8,672 nucleotides of DNA from JANRKH01 sp033763595 (GTDB taxonomy: Bacteria > Pseudomonadota > Alphaproteobacteria > Rickettsiales > Rickettsiaceae), in assembly GCA_033763595.1 (NCBI GenBank), contig JANRKH010000017.1, positions 1 to 8,672 of the forward strand, in the 5' to 3' direction. Of this stretch, positions 5,999-8,672 are shown piece by piece (within the stretch, counting starts at the first letter, position 1; the number at the start of each line of letters is the position of its first letter). Under the pieces are notes generated by a model. The model did not search any database. It had not been told where the DNA came from and saw nothing but the letters and a program-made list of their open reading frames with translations. The position numbers and the translations under genes were made by a program.

Positions 5999-7135
5999 TT
6001 AGGCTACTCTAAACTTTTGCTTAAGCATTTTCTCCTCTGTTTCGTGCCACGCATTTAAAAATTTCTTTGCATCATCTATTGTATTATTAAGTCCAAAACT
6101 AACTCTAACAGCACTCTTTGCTACTTCTTCATCGTATCCCATTTCCTTAATAACATGAGAACGCTTTACAGTACCTGAAGAGCATGCTGCTCCATTACTC
6201 ACGCAAATTCCAGATTGATCGAATTTTATTAATTGTAAATTAGAATCAACCCCAATTGTTGAAATTAAAGATGTATTAGGAAGTCTAGATGTATTTTGGC
6301 CGATAATAATAGCGTTTGGACTTAGATTAATATTTTCCTCTAAAAAATCACGTAGTTTAAGTATCCTTGTGTTAAACTCACCTATATTTTCATGGATTTT
6401 TTTTGCCGCAAGTCCAAAACTTATCGCCCCAATTAAATTTTCAGTTCCCGATCTTTCTGATTTTTCTTGTCCGCCTCCCTCGATTAAAGGGGTTAATTTT
6501 ATATCATATTTAACAATTAAAGCTCCTGTGCCAGTTAGGCCTCCAATTTTATGAGCGCTAATGCTTGCTAGATCAACATCTAGAGAAGTTATATTAAATT
6601 CTATTTTGCCAAAAGTTTGCGCAGAATCTAAATGTAAATATGCACTATATTTTTTACAGATTTTTGAAATATCAGAGACTGGTTGTATCACCCCTGTTTC
6701 ATTATTCGCGGCAATTACTGTAACTAGGATTTTCGTGTCCTTATAAGTAAACAGCAGTTCCTCCAATTGCGCAAGATCTAACTGCCCTTGTTTATTCACC
6801 GTAAGCTTATGCTTATTTTCGAATGATCTTAAAGCTTCTATAACCGAAGCATGACTTGTGGGATCATATAGAATATGCTTAGCATCAAAGCCTTTTAGTG
6901 CAAGGTTATTAGCCTCAGTTGCACCTGACGTAAAAATTATCTTATATCCATTTCTTCCAAGATTAGCATATAGTGCACTTGCTATATATTCTCTTGATTC
7001 TTCGAGCAAATTTCTAGCCCTACGACCATAGGTATGGATGGATGAAGGGTTTAATGGTTCGCCAAAAAATTCTATTATCTGATTCTTTAGATCATTATGC
7101 ATTATTGAGGTTGAATTATGGTCTAGATATATCAT
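5999..7135 (-). CDS. Second NifS/IscS-like cysteine desulfurase
   Basis: This 378-residue class V aminotransferase-fold enzyme is paralogous to the downstream IscS. It keeps TSGATEANN (69-77), H95 in a TSHASV context (IscS has TEHKCV), the PLP lysine K196 in SAHKIGG, ERSGTE (227-232) and the catalytic C318 in SNGAACSSGTVKRSHV. It should therefore be an active desulfurase or selenocysteine lyase-like enzyme. It ends shortly after the fold, lacking the PLWEM-type tail that IscS uses to dock IscU, so its sulfur acceptor may be different, for example a tRNA thiolation enzyme. This last point is inference. Its start overlaps the end of iscR by 20 bases, implying translational coupling. Adjacent duplicated desulfurases are known in Rickettsia, where the first copy is called spl1 or nifS. 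Confidence 0.93.
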   Translation of the reverse strand: MIYLDHNSTSIMHNDLKNQIIEFFGEPLNPSSIHTYGRRARNLLEESREYIASALYANLGRNGYKIIFTSGATEANNLALKGFDAKHILYDPTSHASVIEALRSFENKHKLTVNKQGQLDLAQLEELLFTYKDTKILVTVIAANNETGVIQPVSDISKICKKYSAYLHLDSAQTFGKIEFNITSLDVDLASISAHKIGGLTGTGALIVKYDIKLTPLIEGGGQEKSERSGTENLIGAISFGLAAKKIHENIGEFNTRILKLRDFLEENINLSPNAIIIGQNTSRLPNTSLISTIGVDSNLQLIKFDQSGICVSNGAACSSGTVKRSHVIKEMGYDEEVAKSAVRVSFGLNNTIDDAKKFLNAWHETEEKMLKQKFRVA

Positions 7136-7550
7136 TCTCGTTATTCATCTGTTTGTTTCGCAAATCTTTGATTGATATTGTGTCTAAATACGACCTAATT
7201 GCAAGTGTAAGCCCATCCCATATATCGTGCGCAATGCATTTTGCAGTTTTTTCGACGCACCCATGCTCTTTGCTGCATCTGGTAATTTTAATATCTTCCT
7301 CAACAGCATCCATTATTTCCCTTATTGTAACTGACATAGAATTCTGGTCTAATACGTAGCCTCCTCCTGGACCTCGCATTGATTTTACCACTTTTAGACT
7401 TTTTAGTTTTATAAATATTTGCTCCAAATAATTTAGAGGTATTTTTTGCCTTGATGCAACTTCACCAAGACTAATAGGTTTTTTCTGCCAGTTAATTGCT
7501 AGATCTGCAACTGCCATAACAGCATATCTACCCTTTGTCGTCAAAAACAT
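7116..7550 (-). CDS. iscR: Rrf2-family Fe-S-sensing regulator IscR
   Basis: This 144-residue protein has a full Rrf2 winged helix: MFLTTKGRYAVMAVADLA at 1-18, the recognition helix IPLNYLEQIFIKLK (37-50) with E43 at the position that governs site choice in E. coli IscR, and the wing RGPGGGYVL (59-67). The cluster ligands are C92, C98 and C105 with H108 (RCSKEHGCVEKTAKCIAH). The C98-C105 gap is one residue longer than in E. coli (C92, C98, C104, H107). Such proteins bind a [2Fe-2S] cluster and repress their own isc operon when clusters are plentiful. Being the first gene of the cluster fits autoregulation. The ribosome-binding site is poor. Confidence 0.95.
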   Translation of the reverse strand: MFLTTKGRYAVMAVADLAINWQKKPISLGEVASRQKIPLNYLEQIFIKLKSLKVVKSMRGPGGGYVLDQNSMSVTIREIMDAVEEDIKITRCSKEHGCVEKTAKCIAHDIWDGLTLAIRSYLDTISIKDLRNKQMNNENDISRP

Positions 7551-7627
7551 TGCTTTTTTTTATTATTTTTGGTAATTAAAAATACATAAACGATATTTAC
7601 CGACCTTTTATTTGACTCATCCTGGTT

Positions 7628-7657
7628 TGTATATTGATCTTAGATACTATTAGTCTA
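7628..7657 (-). promoter_or_regulatory. Candidate promoter of the isc operon
   Basis: On the minus strand TAGACT (7652-7657, 4 of 6) and TATACA (7628-7633, 4 of 6) are 18 bp apart. The start would lie near 7620, giving a leader of about 70 nt before iscR. The match is modest, as expected for a regulated promoter. It is supported mainly by the dyad that covers its -35 region. Confidence 0.35.
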
Positions 7658-7658
7658 A
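7640..7658. promoter_or_regulatory. Operator-like dyad TTAGA-N9-TCTAA upstream of iscR
   Basis: The 19-bp sequence TTAGATACTATTAGTCTAA has perfect 5-bp inverted ends and contains, on the minus strand, GACTA followed by AGT. These resemble the GACT and AGTC half-sites of E. coli type 1 IscR boxes, but the spacing is about two bases too short. It overlaps the candidate -35 box of the isc operon, where an IscR site would be expected. The assignment to IscR is inference. Confidence 0.3.
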
Positions 7659-7710
7659 ATCAGGCGAGGCCGAATTAAGCTTGTATAAGCGATTATAACT
7701 ATATTCCAAG

Positions 7711-7740
7711 TTGAAATTCAAATGGTGTGTAGCCTATTCT
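7711..7740 (+). promoter_or_regulatory. Candidate promoter of the hydrolase gene
   Basis: TTGAAA (7711-7716, 5 of 6) and TATTCT (7735-7740, 4 of 6) are separated by 18 bp, placing the start near 7747 and giving a leader of about 60 nt. Other AT-rich alternatives exist closer to the gene, so confidence is modest. Confidence 0.35.
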
Positions 7741-7806
7741 GCGCTAAATAAAAGTTCGGAATTTAGTATCAGTTTTAACTTAGTATTTTTATAAGGTATT
7801 GTCAAC

Positions 7807-8511
7807 ATGGCAGATGTGTTTTTTAATGGTCCGGCAGGAAGAATAGAGGGAAAGTTTTTTCAATCATCTGACGAAAGAGCCCCAGCGGCTATAGTGCTAC
7901 ATCCTCATCCATTATACGGAGGTAGCATGAATAATAAAGTTGTCTATGCAGTATATAAAACACTAATGCAAAGTGGTATGTCAGTGCTTAGAATAAATTT
8001 TAGGGGGGTAGGAAGATCTCAGGGAAATTTCGATAGTGGAGTAGGCGAGTTGTCCGATGCAGCAACTGCACTAGACTGGCTCCAGATAAAGACTCCCCTT
8101 GCAAAAGAATTCTGGCTAGCTGGGTTCTCATTTGGGTCGTGGATAGCGCTACAGCTAATAATGCGCAGGCCCGAAGTAAATAATTTTATTGCTGTTTCGC
8201 CTCCTGTAAATAAGTTTGATTTTTCCTTTCTATCGCCTTGTCCAATCCCTGGACTAATTGTACACGGTAACCAAGATAGTATTGTTGATGAGGCTTCAGT
8301 AATTAGCCTTGTTGATAAGCTAACAAAGCAAAAAAATTTGAAAGTTGATTTCAGGTCAATTGATGGTGCTGATCATTTTTTTAGGAATAAGATTAATGAT
8401 CTTGAGGAAATCATTCAAGATTATTTGCAAAATATTGCGAAAAATGGAAGCGCGGGACAAAAGGGACCAAAAACAAAGGCCTCAAAAAAAGCTCAGTTAC
8501 TTATTTCTTAA
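7807..8511 (+). CDS. Alpha/beta hydrolase, COG2945 type
   Basis: This 234-residue cytoplasmic alpha/beta hydrolase carries the serine nucleophile S108 in the elbow GFSFGSW (106-112). D157 (HGNQDSIV) and H190 (GADHFF) complete a normal catalytic triad. The N-terminal part shows LHPHPLYGGSMNNKVV (31-46) and RINFRGVGRSQG (62-73), hallmarks of the COG2945 group of small predicted hydrolases common in proteobacteria. The substrate is unknown. The last 20 or so residues form a basic, Lys-rich tail (GQKGPKTKASKKAQ) beyond the fold. An AAGG ribosome-binding site (7793-7796) lies 10 bases before the ATG. The gene is divergent from the isc operon and is probably functionally unrelated, sharing only the intergenic region. 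Confidence 0.92.
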   Translation: MADVFFNGPAGRIEGKFFQSSDERAPAAIVLHPHPLYGGSMNNKVVYAVYKTLMQSGMSVLRINFRGVGRSQGNFDSGVGELSDAATALDWLQIKTPLAKEFWLAGFSFGSWIALQLIMRRPEVNNFIAVSPPVNKFDFSFLSPCPIPGLIVHGNQDSIVDEASVISLVDKLTKQKNLKVDFRSIDGADHFFRNKINDLEEIIQDYLQNIAKNGSAGQKGPKTKASKKAQLLIS

Positions 8512-8531
8512 TAGCATTCTCCATGTTATAA

Positions 8532-8554
8532 CACAATCTCACAACCACAATCTC
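8532..8554. repeat. Direct repeat CACAATCTC, period 14
   Basis: Exact 9-bp copies lie at 8532-8540 and 8546-8554, and a partial copy, CACAAT, follows at 8555-8560. Confidence 0.45.
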
Positions 8555-8595
8555 CACAATTGACCAAATCTCATTTTGGTGGTAGAATCTTAAGG

Positions 8596-8610
8596 TAAGA
8601 TAAGATAAGA
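8596..8610. repeat. Pentamer tandem repeat TAAGA x3
   Basis: Three perfect head-to-tail copies of TAAGA occupy 8596-8610. It is a short simple-sequence tract with no assigned role. Confidence 0.5.
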
Positions 8611-8616
8611 ACATAA

Positions 8617-8672
8617 ACTTAAATCCTCATATCAATTAATACTTAAATCATTACACAATAAATTACACAATA
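8617..8672. repeat. Direct repeats ACTTAAATC (period 24) and ATTACACAATA (period 12)
   Basis: ACTTAAATC occurs at 8617-8625 and 8641-8649, 24 bp apart. ATTACACAATA occurs at 8650-8660 and 8662-8672, 12 bp apart and running to the window edge, so the array may continue outside. The periods are multiples of 12, which may mean one decayed tandem array. Confidence 0.5.

Larger units (their letters stand above)
7551..7806. other. Divergent intergenic region between iscR and the hydrolase gene
   Basis: This 256-bp noncoding stretch must contain the start signals for the isc operon (leftward) and the hydrolase gene (rightward). Candidate promoters and an operator-like dyad are listed separately. 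No tRNA, small ORF or terminator is supported. Confidence 0.7.
8512..8672. other. Noncoding tail with short direct repeats
   Basis: No gene is visible in the last 161 bases. A 6-bp hairpin ACCAAA (8563-8568) / TTTGGT (8575-8580) lies after the hydrolase gene but has no T-run, so it is not a convincing terminator. Several short direct repeats follow, and the last 62 bases of the window (8611-8672) contain no G on the plus strand. Whatever lies beyond the window edge is unknown. Confidence 0.6.

Noticed and set aside
7042..7359. Plus-strand open frame opposite iscR and the second desulfurase
   Set aside because: It lies across two clearly conserved genes on the other strand, and its protein shows no family features.
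8345..8563. Plus-strand open frame overlapping the end of the hydrolase gene
   Set aside because: Most of it is an out-of-frame reading of the conserved hydrolase, and the remainder is low-complexity sequence.
8563..8580. Hairpin ACCAAA / TTTGGT as the hydrolase terminator
   Set aside because: The stem is only 6 bp, AT-rich and followed by GGTAGAATC rather than a T-run.

Overview
The window is an AT-rich segment that reads as a chromosome piece from an alphaproteobacterium of the order Rickettsiales. The reasons are the strong AT bias, the gene order iscR - nifS-like paralog - iscS - iscU - iscA - hscB - hscA - fdx with two adjacent cysteine desulfurases, an HscA shortened in the N-terminal nucleotide-binding domain, and a mitochondrial-type [2Fe-2S] ferredoxin. 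The family or genus cannot be fixed from the sequence alone.

Layout. Positions 1-308 are noncoding and hold an inverted repeat around TAGACCTCCC / GGGAGGTCTA. Positions 309-1148 (minus) encode a small secreted protein that looks like an eight-stranded outer-membrane beta-barrel. It has its own near-consensus promoter just after the fdx stop codon. Positions 1200-7550 (minus) form a compact isc cluster, transcribed from iscR towards fdx. Adjacent genes overlap or lie within 25 bp of each other, except for a 213-bp spacer between the two desulfurase genes. That spacer carries a second strong candidate promoter in front of iscS. Positions 7551-7806 are a divergent intergenic region with candidate promoters both ways. 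Positions 7807-8511 (plus) encode an alpha/beta hydrolase of the COG2945 type. Positions 8512-8672 are noncoding, rich in short direct repeats, and contain no G in the last 62 bases.

How the genes work together. IscS takes sulfur from cysteine and passes it to the scaffold IscU, where Fe-S clusters are built with electrons from ferredoxin. HscB and the Hsp70-like HscA then release the cluster from IscU, whose LPPVK motif is the HscA recognition site, towards carriers such as IscA. IscR is the likely cluster-sensing regulator. The first desulfurase, encoded directly behind iscR, keeps its PLP lysine and catalytic cysteine but lacks the C-terminal tail with which IscS normally docks IscU.

The content is mostly a known system. 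The point most worth a second look is that the J-domain HPD motif of HscB reads His-Gln-Asp. Next in interest are the independent iscS promoter, the promoter-dyad arrangement in front of the barrel gene, and the uncharacterised repeats at both window ends. I see no mobile element, tRNA, rRNA or CRISPR array, and no clear evidence of a wholly new system.
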